Notes: generated by a model not told the origin, from the letters alone. A stretch of DNA of 64,000 nucleotides from Bradyrhizobium macuxiense (GCF_007993935.1 NZ_VITY01000009.1:186001-250000); one strand, 5' to 3'; positions 16,761 to 26,684 are shown, counted from the first letter of the stretch. Numbers and translations are program-made.

Positions 16761-17478
16761 GCCCGATCCTGCCGCGTTGCGCGGCGGGATGGCTGAGAAC
16801 GAGGCGGCCGCGCTGTACCGGCTGCTGACGTGGCTGTCGCCGTCATTTCCGGTGGGGGCGTTCGCCTATTCCAGCGGCATCGAATGGGCGGTCGAGGCCG
16901 GCGACATCACCGATGCCGCGACGTTGCGGGACTGGCTCGCCGCGATGCTCACCGACGGCAGCGGATTTTGCGACGCCGTGTTTCTCGCGCAGAGTTTTCG
17001 CGCGGCGATGCAGCAAGACTACGCCGGGCTGAGGCAGATCGCCGAGCTTGCCGCGGCCTTCGTGCCGTCGCGCGAGCGGCAGCTCGAGACCACGACACAG
17101 GGGCGCGCCTTCATCGAGATATCTCGCGCAGCCTGGAATTCGCCCGGCCTCGACGCGATGATCGCGGCCTGCGACGGACCGATCGTCTATCCGATCGCAG
17201 TCGGCATCGTCAGCGCTTCGCATGGCATCCGGCTGGCGCCGTCGCTGCATGCCTTCCTGCACGCCGTGGTCTCGAACTGGATTTCCGCAGGCGCCCGGCT
17301 GATCCCGCTCGGGCAGACCGACAGCCAGCGCGTGCTGGCCGATCTCGAGCCGGCCGTCGCCGCGACCGCAGCGCGCGCCGATGTGGCCGCGCTCGACGAT
17401 CTCGGCAGCGCGACCTTCTGGGCCGACCTTGCAAGCCTGCGTCACGAGACTCAGTACACGCGGTTGTTCCGGTCATGA
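16747..17478 (+). CDS. ureF: Urease accessory protein UreF
   Basis: About 243 residues. LLTWLSPSFPVGAFAYSSGIEW near the start is diagnostic of UreF, as is the PIVYPIAVGI region. It binds UreD and acts as the activating partner of the UreG GTPase. The ATG at 16747 overlaps the ureE end by 14 bases; an alternative start at 16789 (MAENEAAAL) lacks overlap. Earlier in-frame ATG codons exist but only read through the His-tract of ureE. An R3 repeat separates it from ureG. Confidence 0.93.
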   Translation: MTTNEPDPAALRGGMAENEAAALYRLLTWLSPSFPVGAFAYSSGIEWAVEAGDITDAATLRDWLAAMLTDGSGFCDAVFLAQSFRAAMQQDYAGLRQIAELAAAFVPSRERQLETTTQGRAFIEISRAAWNSPGLDAMIAACDGPIVYPIAVGIVSASHGIRLAPSLHAFLHAVVSNWISAGARLIPLGQTDSQRVLADLEPAVAATAARADVAALDDLGSATFWADLASLRHETQYTRLFRS

Positions 17479-17491
17479 TGCGCCTTCCGCT

Positions 17492-17633
17492 GTCGTCCCG
17501 GCGAAAGCCGGGACCCATAACCACCGGCCTTTGTGGTTATGCACGGCTGTGGCCCCAGCGCGTCGCAACAATTGAGTTCGGTGGCTATGGGTCCCGGCTC
17601 CCGTGCGCAATTGCGCACTAGGCCGGGACGACG
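17492..17633. repeat. Palindromic repeat, family R3
   Basis: GTCGTCCCGGCGAAAGCCGGG opens and CCGGGACGAC closes an imperfect palindrome of about 140 bases between ureF and ureG; it includes an inner repeat around GGTCCCGG/CCGGGACC. Its long interior makes ORFs here spurious. Confidence 0.8.
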
Positions 17634-17654
17634 ATAACGGAGAGAGCTTCGCAC

Positions 17655-18299
17655 ATGCCCACTTCTCACGGCCCGCTCCGCGTCGGCGTCGGCGGCCCGG
17701 TCGGCTCCGGCAAGACCGCGCTGATGGACCTGCTCTGCAAGTCGATGCGCGAGCGCTACGACATCGCCGCGATCACCAACGACATCTACACCAAATGGGA
17801 TGCCGAGTTTCTGGTGCGCTCCGGCTCGCTGACGCCGGATCGCATCGCGGGCGTCGAGACCGGCGGCTGCCCGCACACTGCGATCCGCGAAGACGCCTCG
17901 ATGAACCTCGCTGCGGTCGCTGACATGCGCGCGAAATTCCCCGACCTCGATCTGGTCCTGATCGAGTCCGGCGGCGACAATCTGGCGGCGACCTTCTCGC
18001 CGGAATTGGCCGACCTCACGATCTACGTCATCGACGTCGCTGCCGGCGACAAGATCCCCTCCAAGGGCGGCCCGGGCATCACGCGATCCGACCTCCTGGT
18101 GATCAACAAGATCGACCTCGCGCCCCATGTCGGTGCGTCGCTTGAGAAGATGGACACCGACGCCAGGCGGATGCGCGGCGAGCGGCCCTTCGTGATGACC
18201 AATCTGAAGAAGAGCGACGGCCTCGACCGCATCATCAGCTTCATCGAGACCAAGGGCGGCCTTCGGTCGCAGGGCACCGGCAAGGCGGCCGGCCGTTAA
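17655..18299 (+). CDS. ureG: Urease accessory GTPase UreG
   Basis: A 214-residue SIMIBI-class GTPase: P-loop GGPVGSGKTAL, the nickel-binding Cys-Pro-His in ETGGCPHTAIR, ESGGDNLAATFSPEL and the guanine-specificity NKIDLAP. It couples GTP hydrolysis to nickel delivery into UreC. It is the last urease gene; an R1 repeat (copy c) follows 30 bases after its stop. Confidence 0.97.
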   Translation: MPTSHGPLRVGVGGPVGSGKTALMDLLCKSMRERYDIAAITNDIYTKWDAEFLVRSGSLTPDRIAGVETGGCPHTAIREDASMNLAAVADMRAKFPDLDLVLIESGGDNLAATFSPELADLTIYVIDVAAGDKIPSKGGPGITRSDLLVINKIDLAPHVGASLEKMDTDARRMRGERPFVMTNLKKSDGLDRIISFIETKGGLRSQGTGKAAGR

Positions 18300-18331
18300 T
18301 CATTGTGGCGCACGGCCGGCCTTTCTTTCCA

Positions 18332-18517
18332 GCGGAGCAAGCGGCACCCCTCTCCCCAGCCCTCCCCCGCAAGGGGGGAGGGAGCCCTCTCATTGGTGCT
18401 TCCCTCACGGGCGGTTGCGGACGTTCGGAGTCGGGGCGTGCATCACGAAGTGAGGCGAGCACGATGGTCAGGCTCCCTCCCCCCTTGCGGGGGAGGGTGG
18501 GGAGAGGGGTGTGCCCC
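18332..18517. repeat. Composite palindromic repeat R1, copy c
   Basis: Half-units at 18332-18388 and 18469-18517 in the same inverted order as copies a and b, but without a DUF559 gene. The spacer keeps the AAGTGAGGCGAGCA block. The stretch from 18518 to 18788 holds no gene; a GGAAC at 18582 has no EcfG -10. Confidence 0.88.
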
Positions 18518-18788
18518 GAACTCTGGCGAAAGTGATTTCGGCATCTGTGTTTCTCCGCCGCAAAAAAGCTGCGCAATCGCCGGAACAAATTCCAACTTTG
18601 ACGATTAGCAACCTTTGGCGCCGCCAAAGACCGCCGGGTGGCGTCGTCGTTAATGTTGCCGACCGGCTCCTGTTGCGTACCGATGATCGCCATTCCATAT
18701 TGCTTTGCGGCTGGCGTTCATCGCTCCCTGATTTGTCGCCGCCCCCGCAGAAAACAGATGCCTTCAGTCCCCTTTCGCCACCCCCTGA

Positions 18789-20465
18789 TTGCCGAGTAAG
18801 CGTGTGGTTCGACTGGGCTTCATCGTTGCGTTGATTGCGTTGATCGGAGTTCTGCTCTCCGGTCTTGCCGCCTATCGGGTGCACGATCAGGAGCTCGCGA
18901 TCGACGGCATTGCGCTGGCGCGGGCGATCGACGTCCATGCCAGCCTGGTGCAGGACCGCCTGACCGAGCGCGAGCTGCTGGCGCGGGTGGCCTCGGGGCT
19001 GTTCAAAACGCCCTCGATGGTGAAGGCCAACATGCTGCAGCCGCTGCGCTCGGCGATCTATGCCTTCAAGACCGATTTCGTCGTCGCCGCCTGGATCGCG
19101 CGGCTCAAGCCGAACGAGCTAAGCGCAGCGGAGGCCGAGCTGAAGGCCAACGGCTTCACCAATCCGACCATCCGGGATTTCGACGACCAGGCGCTCGACC
19201 TCAAGGCGCTCGACAAGCCGATCAACGTGCTGATGGACGTCGAGCCGCGCAATCCGGAGACCTTGAGCATCCCGGGCCGCGCCTTCGACCGTCACTCGGT
19301 GGTCGGCCCGATGCTGGCGAAGGCGATGGCCAACGCCAAGCCGGTGGCCTCGGACCCGGTGCCGCTGCTGCGGCAGAACGGCCCGGTCGGCGTCGTGCTC
19401 GCCGCGCCGGTGTTCCAGGAAGGCGCCTCCGAGCCGGCCGGCTTCATCACCTTCTCGTATGAATTGTCGGCGCTGATGCTGACCAACGACGACTCCTCGC
19501 TGTTCGCGGTGGCGCTGAAGGATCCGCGCGATTCCAACGACGAGTTCACCGCCAACGAGCAGGGCATCGTCACCTCGCGCGCGGTGCGCCAGGACGGCCC
19601 GTCGCCGTCGATGGTCCGCACGGTGACGTTCGGCGGCCGTGACTGGTCGCTCGACTATTACGCCAAGAGCAACGCGACGGTGCGGGCCCAGCAGACCGCG
19701 ACCATCGTCGCGGCGATCGGCCTCGCGCTGACCGGCATCGTCTGCGGCCTGTTCGGCTACGTCGCCTACAACAATTTGCGGCTCAGCCGCGAGATCGAGG
19801 TCCGGATCGGCTTCGAACGCCGGCTGACTGCTGTCATCGACGAGCTCAACCATCGCGTCAAGAACATCCTCGCGGTGATCCAGTCGATCGTGACCCGCAC
19901 GCTGCGGCACGGCGCCGATATCGATGTCGCGCGCGAACTCCTGATCGGACGCATCCACGCGATGTCGAATGTCGTCACGCTGCTGAGCGAGAGCCAGTGG
20001 CAGGGCGTCAAGCTGAAGGGCCTGTTCGAATCGCGCGCGATTCCGCATGCCGACCGGATCGCGGTGAACGGCCCTGACATCACCGTCAGCGCCCGCGCCG
20101 CGCAATCGCTGTCGCTGCTGTTCTTCGAGTTGGCCTCGCACTCCGATGAAGGGCTGTCGCTGGTCGGCAAGCATCCGCACATCGTCGCCAATTGGGAAGT
20201 GGTCGGCGAGAATGCGGACGCGGTCTTCCATTTCCGCTGGGAGGAGTTCAACACCAGCCAGGCGACGCGGCGGGCCGACAGTGATTTCGGCCTGATCCTG
20301 CTCGACCGTGTCGCGCCCGAAGCGCTCGGCGGCACCGCCAAGCGCTACTTCACCGACGTCTCCTATGTCTACGAGCTGACCGCGCCGATGGACACCGTGG
20401 TCGACATGACAGAGCGCGACCGCACCGAGCAGTTCTCCGCGCCGCTGCGTCCGGCGAAGAAGTAG
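18789..20465 (+). CDS. CHASE-domain sensor with degenerate HWE-type kinase
   Basis: About 558 residues. A membrane helix (8-28), a periplasmic CHASE-like domain (about 35-300), a second helix near 312-333, then a histidine-phosphotransfer helix with the HWE/HisKA_2 motif DELNHRVKNILAVIQSI near 353. The ATPase part is short and unusual: the N-box, normally HELATNA, reads FELASHS and lacks the Mg-ATP Asn; RWEEF and GLILLDRVAPEALGG still match the HWE outline. It may be a phosphotransfer scaffold or phosphatase instead of an active kinase. Start codon uncertain (TTG 18789 or GTG 18804). The general stress regulators, which use HWE kinases, lie 6 kb away. Confidence 0.75.
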   Translation: MPSKRVVRLGFIVALIALIGVLLSGLAAYRVHDQELAIDGIALARAIDVHASLVQDRLTERELLARVASGLFKTPSMVKANMLQPLRSAIYAFKTDFVVAAWIARLKPNELSAAEAELKANGFTNPTIRDFDDQALDLKALDKPINVLMDVEPRNPETLSIPGRAFDRHSVVGPMLAKAMANAKPVASDPVPLLRQNGPVGVVLAAPVFQEGASEPAGFITFSYELSALMLTNDDSSLFAVALKDPRDSNDEFTANEQGIVTSRAVRQDGPSPSMVRTVTFGGRDWSLDYYAKSNATVRAQQTATIVAAIGLALTGIVCGLFGYVAYNNLRLSREIEVRIGFERRLTAVIDELNHRVKNILAVIQSIVTRTLRHGADIDVARELLIGRIHAMSNVVTLLSESQWQGVKLKGLFESRAIPHADRIAVNGPDITVSARAAQSLSLLFFELASHSDEGLSLVGKHPHIVANWEVVGENADAVFHFRWEEFNTSQATRRADSDFGLILLDRVAPEALGGTAKRYFTDVSYVYELTAPMDTVVDMTERDRTEQFSAPLRPAKK

Positions 20466-20653
20466 CGGCCGAAAGCCGCCGCAAGTTGTGCAGATCGATC
20501 GCTGCGCGGATTGATCGTATTCACGTTGATGGGAATACGCCGGCCCCATTCCGGGACCGACACCCGGCATCCGTAATATCCCGCAACCGAGCGTTAAAAC
20601 TTCGTTGAACATGCTTGGGCATATAGCGAGCAGGATACCGTCTGAGGACCCCG

Positions 20654-21682
20654 ATGAGGCTTTGGGTCAGCCTGACTTTGCTCGCGGCAGTTTTGCCGGT
20701 AGGGCTGTCGCTTGCCTTGACCCCGGCGACCGAGCCCCGTGACCCCGCGGCCGTCAGGGCCAGCTATCGCCGGCCGGACGTCGTTCCCTTCCCGAGCAGC
20801 AATCCCTATTCCGAGGCGAAGTCCGCGCTCGGCCAGATGCTGTTCTTCGATCCGCTGCTGTCGCGATCGAAGACGCACGCCTGCGCGAGCTGCCACAAGC
20901 CGAGCCTGTCCTGGGCCGACGGCCTTCCGCGCGCCATCGGCGAGGATCCGAAGGGCCTGCCGATCCGCTCGCCGACGCTGATCGACGTGGCCTTCTTCGA
21001 GCCGCTGGGATGGGACGGCAAGTTCAAGGATCTCGAATCCGTCGCGTTCGGGCCGATCCTCAGCCCGATGAACCTGAACATGACCGAGGCGGAATTGGTC
21101 GCGCGGCTCTCGGCGATCCCAGGCTATGTCGATGCGTTCGCCCACGCGTTCGGAGACGGCGCGATCACGCGGCCGAGGATCGAGCAGTCGCTGGCGACCT
21201 TCGAGCGCTCCATCGTTGCCGGCGAGGCCCCGTTCGACCGCTGGATCAAGGGCGACGATAGCGCGATCAGCGCATCGGCCAAGCAGGGCTTCGAGCTCTT
21301 CAACGGCAAGGGACGCTGTTCGTCCTGCCACAATGGCCCGTCCTTCTCCGACGGGTCGTTTCAGGATATCGGCACCGCCAAGGGCAATGACATCGGGCGC
21401 GGCCGTTTCTTCCCGACGTCGGCGAAGCTGAAATACGCGTTCAAGACCCCGACATTGCGCGACGTCGCGCGCCGTGCGCCCTACATGCACGACGGATCGG
21501 TCGCAACGCTGGAAGATGTCATCGAACTGTACAACAAGGGCGGGATCGAGCGGCCGAGCCGGTCGCCCGACATCAGGCCGTTGTCCCTGACCGCGGGCGA
21601 GAAGCAGGACCTGATCGCCTTCCTGCAAACCCTGACGGCCACCGCCCCGCCGGTGGCGGGGGTCCCCAAACTGCCGCGCTGA
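20654..21682 (+). CDS. Dihaem cytochrome c peroxidase, MauG family
   Basis: A 342-residue exported protein with a signal peptide (LTLLAAVLPVGLSLAL). Two haem c sites are present: CASCH near residue 80 and CSSCH near 222. LGQMLFFDPLLSRS, SPTLIDVAFFEPLGWDG and KTPTLRDVARRAPYMHDGS are classic for the CcpA/MauG family. It works in the periplasm, either removing hydrogen peroxide or oxidising a partner protein. No methylamine genes are near. Neighbouring genes give no clear pathway. Confidence 0.9.
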   Translation: MRLWVSLTLLAAVLPVGLSLALTPATEPRDPAAVRASYRRPDVVPFPSSNPYSEAKSALGQMLFFDPLLSRSKTHACASCHKPSLSWADGLPRAIGEDPKGLPIRSPTLIDVAFFEPLGWDGKFKDLESVAFGPILSPMNLNMTEAELVARLSAIPGYVDAFAHAFGDGAITRPRIEQSLATFERSIVAGEAPFDRWIKGDDSAISASAKQGFELFNGKGRCSSCHNGPSFSDGSFQDIGTAKGNDIGRGRFFPTSAKLKYAFKTPTLRDVARRAPYMHDGSVATLEDVIELYNKGGIERPSRSPDIRPLSLTAGEKQDLIAFLQTLTATAPPVAGVPKLPR

Positions 21683-21711
21683 CCGCTGCAGAGGGTTTAG
21701 AACGGGGCTCG

Positions 21712-21873
21712 TCAGCCCAGATGCGGCAGTGCGGCCCCCAGGAGGCCGAGCCCGACGATCAGGAACGCGCCCGCGCAGGTCTCCAGCGTCGCCGCGTGCG
21801 CAGCGGATGGTTTTGTCAGGTAGGCGAGGGCCGACCCCACCCCGATACTCACGACACTCAACGCTCCGAACAT
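21712..21873 (-). CDS. Small membrane protein, 53 residues, unknown
   Basis: A short minus-strand frame, MFGALSVVSIGVGSALAYL and onward, with two hydrophobic segments (about residues 4-19 and 33-50) joined by a short polar loop. A fitting ribosome site (GGGAGG) lies about eight bases before the ATG. It starts just downstream of the peroxidase and runs toward it. No family is recognised. The 240 bases between it and the membrane protein at 22112 hold no other gene. Confidence 0.5.
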   Translation of the reverse strand: MFGALSVVSIGVGSALAYLTKPSAAHAATLETCAGAFLIVGLGLLGAALPHLG

Positions 21874-22111
21874 CTAACCGGCCTCCCGATCCGATTTGTC
21901 CGGGTTTCACTACGACAGTTGAATTGAGCCCCCGTGCCGGAATTAGCTAAAATTCGATGGAACCGGCCGAAAAGGCCGCACTGAGGGACAGGCCGGGGCT
22001 TGCCTGCCGCAATTAACCACAATGCAACCGGCGGGTGTCACGGGCAGGCGCAAAGCCTAAAATTTGATATAAGTTAAACAAGTCCTTAAGTGTGTGTGGG
22101 CGGTTGGTTCA

Positions 22112-23167
22112 ATGTTTAGTGGGCAGGAGCGAAATGCCGGCTCGGCTGTGCGCTCCTATTTCGCCACGTGCTTTGCAGCGGTTTTGTTTTGCGTCACAGC
22201 CGCGCGCAGTGCCGAGGCACATGTCAAATGGTTCTGCGCCTACGATGTTGCCGGTCAGCCCCGGGGACTCGAGAACGTCCTTTGCCTCGACTTTGAACTG
22301 CTGCTCGGCGTCGCCGTCTTCTGGCTGTTCGCGGGCTGCCTGATCGAGCCCACATCGCTGGGCGATGCGACGATCCGGGTGCTCGACCGCATCACCGAGC
22401 CATTGCGGCTGCGCACCGAGTTGATGATGCGCGCCGTCTGCGCGTTTTTCTTTATCTCGATCTGGGCGGTGGGCGGGATCCTGCTGACACCCGAGTTGAA
22501 GACGACGTCACCCTACGTGGGCGCGTTGCAGCTCGGCATCGCCGCCGGCATGCTGTCGCGGCGCACGTTGCCATTGTCGGCCGCGGGGATGGCGATCCTG
22601 TTCGGGATCGGTGTCCGCGGCTACGGCGTCTTCCATCTCGCCGATTACCCGATTTTTCTCGGCGTTGCCGCCTATTTTGCGCTTATCGGGCTGAACAAGG
22701 ACCTGTTCGGCATCCGGCCGATCGACGTGATGCGGTACGCCGCGGCGGTGACGTTGATGTGGGCCTCGATCGAGAAATGGGCCTATCCGGAGTGGAGCTT
22801 CCCGCTGCTGATCGAACACGCCTCGATGACCCTCGGCTTCGACAATGAGTTCTACATGCGCGCCGCCGGCATGGTGGAATTCACGCTCGCCTTCGCCTTG
22901 ATCTGGACGCCGTTGATCCGGCGCTGCGCAGCGACGGTGCTGACCGGGATGTTCATCAGCGCATGCTTCGAATTCGGCAAGATCGACACCATCGGGCACT
23001 CGGCGATCATCGCCGTCCTGCTTGCGATTATCGCCGACAACAAGGTGTTGCCGCGCGATCGTCGCGCGCCGTGGCTTGCTCCGGTCGCGCTCTGTGCCGC
23101 GCTGTCGCTGACGTTGTTCGTCTACTATTTCGGCCACGCCGCGATCTTCAAGACCTCGGTCCTGTAG
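22112..23167 (+). CDS. Multi-pass membrane protein, possibly DoxX-like
   Basis: About 351 residues. A signal-peptide-like start (CFAAVLFCVTAARSAEA) is followed by AHVKWF and then about eight to nine hydrophobic helices. The AHVKWF start after a signal sequence recalls some DoxX-type proteins, but that is only from memory and no cofactor motif stands out. Start chosen at ATG 22112; an in-frame GTG at 22094 is possible. It converges on a cupredoxin gene, which may suggest an electron-transfer or metal role; no firm function is assigned. Confidence 0.6.
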   Translation: MFSGQERNAGSAVRSYFATCFAAVLFCVTAARSAEAHVKWFCAYDVAGQPRGLENVLCLDFELLLGVAVFWLFAGCLIEPTSLGDATIRVLDRITEPLRLRTELMMRAVCAFFFISIWAVGGILLTPELKTTSPYVGALQLGIAAGMLSRRTLPLSAAGMAILFGIGVRGYGVFHLADYPIFLGVAAYFALIGLNKDLFGIRPIDVMRYAAAVTLMWASIEKWAYPEWSFPLLIEHASMTLGFDNEFYMRAAGMVEFTLAFALIWTPLIRRCAATVLTGMFISACFEFGKIDTIGHSAIIAVLLAIIADNKVLPRDRRAPWLAPVALCAALSLTLFVYYFGHAAIFKTSVL

Positions 23168-23188
23168 ATCGTCGTTGCCTCGAATGGG

Positions 23189-23554
23189 CTATTTGGCGAC
23201 GTGGACGGCGAGCTTCATCTTCGGATGAATGCCGCACAGCACGGTGTAGTCGCCGGGCACGGAGAAGGTGACGTCGAACTTGCTGCCCGGCTGCTGGTCG
23301 CCCGAGTCGAAACTGAACGTATCGGTGCTCAAATAAGCGTGATGCAGCAGCTCGCCATCATCGTTAATGAACCGTAAAACCTCGCCGCGCTTGATCGAGA
23401 TCTCGGCGGGCTTGAATTCGCGATCTTTCTGCGAAATGACGTAAGGGCCTGCGCCCAAAGCTGCTCCGGCTAGCGCTCCGGTGACGATCGCCGCCGCAAA
23501 TGGCACGCGGCCGAACCGGCCCAGGCGCACAGCGCGCAACAAGGCTGACTGCAT
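23189..23554 (-). CDS. Cupredoxin (plastocyanin/amicyanin-like)
   Basis: About 121 residues: an N-terminal hydrophobic export segment and one cupredoxin domain. Blue-copper ligands are visible as the His of LLHHAYL and the Cys, His and Met of VLCGIHPKM near the C-terminus. It should bind one type 1 copper in the periplasm and carry electrons. The ATG at 23554 has GGGGG upstream; an alternative ATG lies at 23593. Its partner could be the peroxidase at 20654, but that is inference. Confidence 0.85.
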   Translation of the reverse strand: MQSALLRAVRLGRFGRVPFAAAIVTGALAGAALGAGPYVISQKDREFKPAEISIKRGEVLRFINDDGELLHHAYLSTDTFSFDSGDQQPGSKFDVTFSVPGDYTVLCGIHPKMKLAVHVAK

Positions 23555-23774
23555 AAGACCCCCGCTTGAACCTCGAACGCCCGACATCGGCACCCCCAGG
23601 GTGCAAGTGGCGCCCCCCGGATTACCTGTAACGGTGATTATCGCCAGCTGATCTTAACGATTTCAGCATGAGTTCCAGTCACTACTAAGGCAATTTTGAG
23701 CAGACAGTCATTTTTCCGCAGCGCTGCGCGTTTCTGCGTAGCTTGAACATCGAGCACTACGGCGAAACGCGGGT

Positions 23775-26684
23775 ATGGATAGCCTATTAGGCAACCTCAA
23801 GACGAAGACCGGTGCAGCCATTCGGTTCGCCACCGGCCGCCTGTCGCGTCTTGCCCTGACCACGGGTTCGATCCGCACCCAGATCCTGATTTTCTGCCTC
23901 GCGATGAGTGCCGTTGCCGTCGCGCTCGGGGGATACTCGATCCTCGGCATCCGCCATGCCGGCGATCTGGTGGCCAAGACGTTCGACGAATCCCTGATGT
24001 CGATCAATTATGCCCGCGCCGCCGGTGCGGACTTCGCCTCGATGCGGGTCGCGTCGTCGCAGCGCCTCTTGACCACCGATCTTGAGATTCGTGCCAGCCT
24101 CGACAGCCAGATCGAGAAGCTTGCGAAGACGCTCTCGGAGGATTTGACGATCGCGGCCGACCGGTCGCAGTCCGCACGGGCTGCGCAAGCCGCGGCAAAG
24201 GTTCAGGAGGCCGCCGACGCCTGGATGGCGCTGCATCGCCGCGCGATCGGATTGTCCGTGGAGGAAAATCCGGCGGTCGATCCGCGCGCATCGAGCACTA
24301 CGGTCGGCGACGTCGATCGCTACTCCAAGATCGTCAGCCAGCAGGTTGAGCTATTGGTCAACTATACGGCCGGTGACGGCTTTTTGTTCCGGCAAAAGGC
24401 GCTCTCGACGATCAAGCGGGACCTGCAGCTCAACGTCGCCGGGCTGACGGTTGCGCTGTTCCTGTCGGCGCTGTTCTCGTGGGTGCTGGCGCGCCGCATC
24501 ATCGGCCCCGTCGCCATTGCGTCGCGGGCCGCGCGCAGCATCGCCGGCGGCGACCTCGACGCGACCGTCCCCAAGGGCGGCACCGACGAACTGGGCACGC
24601 TGCTGACGGCGATGGAAACCATGCGCGACAATATCAGGCGGATGGTCGATCAGGAGGTGTCGCAACGCCGCTCCGCGCAGGCGCGGCTGTCCGATGCGCT
24701 CGAAACGTCGCGCGAAGGCGTCGTGCTGCTCGATGCGGACGGCCAGATCGCGCTGGCCAATTCGCGGGCCAGTGAATTCATCCTTCTCTCGCCGCAGCTT
24801 CTGCAGTCGGATCGGCTCGATGCCGCGAGCCTGGCGCCGGCCGACGGCGACATCGATGGTTTTGCCAGCGAGGCGCAGCTTTCGGACGGACGCTGGCTGC
24901 GCGTCAGCCGCAGCGAGACGCAGGAGGGCGGCGTCGTCCTGGTCTACAGCGATATCTCCGCGCTGAAGCAGCAGAAGGCGGAGCTGCATGAGACCAATCT
25001 GCGGCTCGATGCGGCGCTCACGCACATGTCGCAAGGGCTGTGCCTCTACAACAGCGAGGCGCGGCTGCAGGTCGCCAATCGCCGGTTCTGCGAAATCTTC
25101 GATATTTCGCCGGAGCTCGTCATTCCCGGAATGACCATGGAGGAGGTGCTCGGCCTCAGCGTCGCCGCCGGCAATCATGGCGAGCGGACCGTCGCCGACC
25201 TGCTGATGGAACGCGAGCGGTCGATGGCCCAGCACGAGGGCAACTATCTGCAGCATCTCAGCGATGGACGGATCATCGCCATCGCGCAACGGCCGACGAC
25301 CGACGATGGCTGGCTGGTCACCTGCGAGGATGTCACCGAACAGCAGCGCGCCGAGTCGCAGATCGCGTTCATGGCCCGGCACGATGCCCTGACCAAGCTG
25401 CCGAACCGCACGCTGCTCGCCGAACGGATCGAGCTCGCGGTCGCTCAGGTCGGCCGCGGATCCGGCTTTGCGGTGTTCTGCCTCGATCTCGACAATTTCA
25501 AGCAGGTCAACGACACGCTCGGGCATCCAGTCGGCGATGAACTGCTGTGTGCGGTCGCGGACCGGCTCAACGCCTGCGTCCGCGAGATCGACACCGTTGC
25601 GCGATTGGGCGGCGACGAGTTCGCGGTCATCCAGTGTGGCGTCCAGGGCGGCGAGGAGGCCGAACGTCTGGCTCGCCGCATCGTGGAATGCGTCGGCGCA
25701 CCCTATGAGCTGAACGGGCATCGCGTCGTGGTCGGCTGCAGCGTCGGCATCTCGATGTCGCCGGGCGACGGCACCACCGGCGAGAAGCTGCTGAAGAATG
25801 CCGACGTCGCCTTGTATCGCGCCAAGATGGAGGGCCGCGGCACCTGGCGCTTCTTCGAGCCTGCGATGGACGCCAGCCTGCAGCGGCGGCGGGCGATCGA
25901 GCTCGACCTTCGCGAGGCGATGGCCAAGGACGAGTTCTCGCTGTTCTACCAGCCGCTCTATGATCTCCATCTCGACCGCATCTGCGGCTTCGAGGCGCTG
26001 CTGCGCTGGCATCACCCGAAGCGCGGATTGGTGCCGCCGGACCAGTTCATCCCGATCGCGGAGGAGATCGGCCTGATCGGTCCGCTCGGCGAATGGGTGC
26101 TCGACCGCGCCTGCGAGCAGGCCGTCACCTGGCCGAGCGAGATGAAGCTCGCGGTCAACGTCTCCGCGGTGCAGTTTCGTGATCCCAACTTCATCGACGT
26201 CGTCGTCAATGCGCTGGCGGCGTCAAAATTGTCGCCGCGCCGGATCGAGCTCGAGATCACCGAATCCGTCTTCCTTGCCAACAGCAGCGAGACGCTTGCA
26301 ACGCTGCACAAGCTGAAAGCGCAGGGCGTGCGGATCGCGCTCGACGATTTCGGCACCGGCTATTCGTCGCTGAGCTATCTGCGCAGTTTTCCGTTCGACA
26401 AGCTCAAGATCGACAAATCCTTCGTGCGCGACGCGACCGCGACGCATGGATCGAAATCGATCGTGCGCGCCGTCATCAGCCTTGGCCGGAGCCTTGGCAT
26501 GACCACGATCGCCGAAGGCATCGAGACGGTCGAGCAGCTCGACCACATGCGCGCCGAAGGCTGCAACGAGGCCCAGGGCTTCCTGTTCAGCCATCCGGTC
26601 CCGGTGACCGAGATCGCGGCCAAGATCCTCGAATTGAGGAACGGCTTCAAGCCGGCGGCCGTCAAGCAGGCGATGGCGGGCTAG
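23775..26684 (+). CDS. GGDEF-EAL cyclic-di-GMP protein with HAMP and PAS
   Basis: A 969-residue inner-membrane protein. Order: helix near 35-55, periplasmic helical sensor region to about 220, second helix at about 215-240, HAMP (ARRIIGPVAIASRAARSIAGG), a PAS-like domain from about 300, a second PAS-like domain from about 415, GGDEF with intact RLGGDEFAVI near 614, and EAL with FEALLRWHH near 740 plus the DDFGTGYSSLSYL loop. Both catalytic signatures are present, so it could make and degrade c-di-GMP. No partner genes are adjacent. Confidence 0.92.
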   Translation: MDSLLGNLKTKTGAAIRFATGRLSRLALTTGSIRTQILIFCLAMSAVAVALGGYSILGIRHAGDLVAKTFDESLMSINYARAAGADFASMRVASSQRLLTTDLEIRASLDSQIEKLAKTLSEDLTIAADRSQSARAAQAAAKVQEAADAWMALHRRAIGLSVEENPAVDPRASSTTVGDVDRYSKIVSQQVELLVNYTAGDGFLFRQKALSTIKRDLQLNVAGLTVALFLSALFSWVLARRIIGPVAIASRAARSIAGGDLDATVPKGGTDELGTLLTAMETMRDNIRRMVDQEVSQRRSAQARLSDALETSREGVVLLDADGQIALANSRASEFILLSPQLLQSDRLDAASLAPADGDIDGFASEAQLSDGRWLRVSRSETQEGGVVLVYSDISALKQQKAELHETNLRLDAALTHMSQGLCLYNSEARLQVANRRFCEIFDISPELVIPGMTMEEVLGLSVAAGNHGERTVADLLMERERSMAQHEGNYLQHLSDGRIIAIAQRPTTDDGWLVTCEDVTEQQRAESQIAFMARHDALTKLPNRTLLAERIELAVAQVGRGSGFAVFCLDLDNFKQVNDTLGHPVGDELLCAVADRLNACVREIDTVARLGGDEFAVIQCGVQGGEEAERLARRIVECVGAPYELNGHRVVVGCSVGISMSPGDGTTGEKLLKNADVALYRAKMEGRGTWRFFEPAMDASLQRRRAIELDLREAMAKDEFSLFYQPLYDLHLDRICGFEALLRWHHPKRGLVPPDQFIPIAEEIGLIGPLGEWVLDRACEQAVTWPSEMKLAVNVSAVQFRDPNFIDVVVNALAASKLSPRRIELEITESVFLANSSETLATLHKLKAQGVRIALDDFGTGYSSLSYLRSFPFDKLKIDKSFVRDATATHGSKSIVRAVISLGRSLGMTTIAEGIETVEQLDHMRAEGCNEAQGFLFSHPVPVTEIAAKILELRNGFKPAAVKQAMAG

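Noticed and set aside
12259..18517. CRISPR array from repeated GC-rich units
   Set aside because: Only three widely spaced inverted composite units, no regular direct repeats or spacers, and no cas genes.
18582..18606. GGAAC upstream of the CHASE sensor gene
   Set aside because: The bases at the -10 position read GATT, not CGTT.
23665..23690. GGAAC plus CGTT upstream of the cupredoxin gene
   Set aside because: The spacing is 12 instead of 16-17 bases, so it is not an EcfG promoter.
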